A stretch of 64,000 bases of DNA, taken from assembly GCA_018242725.1 (NCBI GenBank), contig JAFEBI010000022.1, positions 1-64,000 on the forward strand, given 5' to 3'. A model generated the notes under the pieces. That model searched no databases, had not been told where the DNA came from, and saw only the letters and a program-made list of their open reading frames with translations. This document shows positions 62,693-64,000 of the stretch, piece after piece. The position numbers and the translations under genes were made by a program. Each line of letters opens with the position of its first letter. Within the stretch, counting starts at the first letter, position 1. This DNA is from Nitrospira sp. (GTDB taxonomy: Bacteria > Nitrospirota > Nitrospiria > Nitrospirales > Nitrospiraceae).

Positions 62693-63260
62693 GTTCTGAT
62701 AACGTATATTATGTCAACTTGAAGATTATTCCGCCTAATCGGTAACGCCTACCGGCTTCCTGCTCGACTATACAAGAAAGCGATTCATCAGATGCTGATC
62801 GGACTATAGCACATTCATCCCTCAGGAGCAGCACATGATCGGATCATCTGTTCCATCCGCCGTAGCAACTGGCTGTAATAATACGAACCCCCATGGTTAT
62901 GGCCGCTTGAGAATAAAGTTTGAGTGTCTGTTGAAGTTATGAAGTGCGAGTAATCCAAGCCTCCCTGCCCTGCCAGACCTGGTCATCCTATACGGCTATC
63001 CGATCTTTAAGCCCGCAACACGCAAGCTGACCGACACGGCATCTCAAGCTGTCGTCTGATAAAAGGTGAACCCTGCGGAGTGAATTTATTGGCGACTCTG
63101 TGGCCAGGTATGGACGACACGGACACCGCTTGTGTGTACCAGGGCTTTACGAAAAAGCTTTATACCAGATGTGCTCGGCCTCAGCGCCATTGGGTCATGG
63201 CTCACACGCAAGCTATTATATTGCACTTGGAGTTAGAATTTGAGTAGATAAACGATATCA
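62693..63260. other. intergenic gap of 568 bases
   Basis: This stretch between the RCK_C gene (minus) and the response regulator (plus) has no gene I can support strongly. A 35-codon frame at 62835-62942 follows AGGAG by four bases but matches nothing. Promoters of both flanking genes should lie here. Confidence 0.45.
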
Positions 63261-63938
63261 ATGTCGCTCTTGAACCCCACTGTGCTGATTGCCGATGACC
63301 ATCCGCTTGTAGCGGAAGGACTGAAACAACTACTCGAATCAGACTTTGAGATTTTGGGGACACTCAGTAATGGGGACGAGCTTATTCAACAGGCGCAATT
63401 GTTACGCCCAGATATTATTCTACTTGACGCGGTCATCCCACCGCAGAACGGATTCAGCACGGCTCGGCGGCTCAAGGAATGTGTGCCAAACTCGCGCATC
63501 ATTTTTGTCACAATGCTGGATGAGCCTACACACGTAAGTGAAGCATTTAGGACTGGAGCCAAAGGGTACGTGCTCAAACATTCGCTCTCATCGGACCTCG
63601 TCCATGCCATACGAGCTGTACTTCAGAACGAACAGTACCTCTCACCGGGAATCACGGGCGAGGTCCGCGAGTCGGTGGAATATCCTTGGACAAAACCCGG
63701 GGGGTTCACTGGTCACCTGACTGAACGGCAAAAACAGGTCTTGCAGTTACTTTCTCGCGGAGACTCCACAAAGGTGATCGCGCAAACCTTACATATCTCT
63801 CAAAAGACCGTTTTGTTCCATAAAACAAGCATTTTTAAAAAACTTGGAGTCCGATCACCTAGCGACCTCACCAAGTTTGCCCTGACCCAAGGACTGACCT
63901 CGCTGAGCACCACCAAGCAAACACCGGACTCACCTTAG
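63261..63938 (+). CDS. NarL/LuxR-type response regulator
   Basis: A 225-residue two-domain regulator. The receiver has D12/D13 (VLIADDHPLVAEG), phosphoacceptor D56 (IILLDAVIPPQNG), the threonine in FVTMLDE and lysine in GYVLKHS. The C-terminal LuxR-type HTH (about 152-212) carries LTERQKQVLQLLSRGDSTKV and IAQTLHISQKTVLFHKTSIF. It binds DNA when phosphorylated. No partner kinase is in the window. The targets are unknown, and it lies about 60 bases from the right edge. Confidence 0.93.
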   Translation: MSLLNPTVLIADDHPLVAEGLKQLLESDFEILGTLSNGDELIQQAQLLRPDIILLDAVIPPQNGFSTARRLKECVPNSRIIFVTMLDEPTHVSEAFRTGAKGYVLKHSLSSDLVHAIRAVLQNEQYLSPGITGEVRESVEYPWTKPGGFTGHLTERQKQVLQLLSRGDSTKVIAQTLHISQKTVLFHKTSIFKKLGVRSPSDLTKFALTQGLTSLSTTKQTPDSP

Positions 63939-64000
63939 CGAAGTTGTGAAGGCCAGCTGTCACCGTATTAGGCCGAAGTAGGTGCGTGCCGAGAAGAAGT

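Noticed and set aside
62835-62942. 35-codon frame with AGGAG upstream before the response regulator
   Set aside because: The ribosome site is good, but the peptide has no hydrophobic segment or motif and cannot be told from chance.
1-64000. tRNA, rRNA and CRISPR search by eye
   Set aside because: No cloverleaf T-loop pattern with a consistent acceptor stem, no rRNA block and no regularly spaced short repeats were found. A tRNA or CRISPR program would settle this.

Overview
The window is 64 kb of dense bacterial chromosome with high GC content. It has no tRNA, rRNA, CRISPR array, phage module or plasmid gene that I could find. The protein set suggests a Gram-negative bacterium close to Nitrospira (phylum Nitrospirota). 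This rests on remembered family resemblance and could not be tested here. The resemblances are a 57-residue CPKC zinc ribbon, coiled-coil proteins ending in a helix-hairpin-helix domain, a TPR remnant of a type seen in Nitrospira, and a GGATGC-ended intergenic repeat.

Layout. 0-1.9 kb: two secreted beta-propeller repeat proteins, the first cut by the window edge. 1.9-11 kb: a minus-strand sensory operon. In order of transcription it encodes a small membrane protein, two paralogous HAMP-type membrane proteins, a GspG-like pseudopilin with a glycine/serine-rich insert, a 1401-residue hybrid histidine kinase (HAMP, GAF, GAF, kinase, two receivers, HPt) and a REC-PAS-GGDEF-EAL protein whose cyclase motif is lost. 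11-19 kb: metabolic and envelope genes (alpha/beta hydrolase, aldose epimerase, monooxygenase, rhodanese, DUF3617), a secreted Sm-like protein and an HD-GYP protein. 19-23 kb: inorganic pyrophosphatase, small proteins, hemerythrin and release factor 3. 24-27 kb: a lysine-degradation pair (ALDH7-type dehydrogenase and saccharopine dehydrogenase-like enzyme). 27.4-33.2 kb: a recombined region with four gene remnants (PIN toxin, fdhD, transposase, TPR protein) around a methyltransferase and an fdhF/fdhD pair.

33-39 kb: HNH nuclease, aldo/keto reductase, DUF488, a flavoprotein, a coiled-coil envelope protein and a ferritin-like protein. 38-43 kb: accA and dnaE. 43-49 kb: a three-gene locus in which an OmpA/BON protein lies between two long coiled-coil paralogs built from 101-residue repeats. 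50-58 kb: housekeeping genes (purH, purD, an aspartate aminotransferase, coaD, rsmD, radC) with small zinc-ribbon genes. 58-64 kb: an EF-G-like GTPase, an HtrA protease, an RCK_C protein and a LuxR-type response regulator.

The most notable structures are three. The first is a dispersed repeat, present four times, that each time begins exactly at the stop codon of the gene before it. The second is the pseudopilin/HAMP/hybrid-kinase/phosphodiesterase operon. The third is the coiled-coil/OmpA locus. Cyclic-di-GMP breakdown recurs: an intact EAL domain and an HD-GYP protein are present, and no intact GGDEF motif was found.
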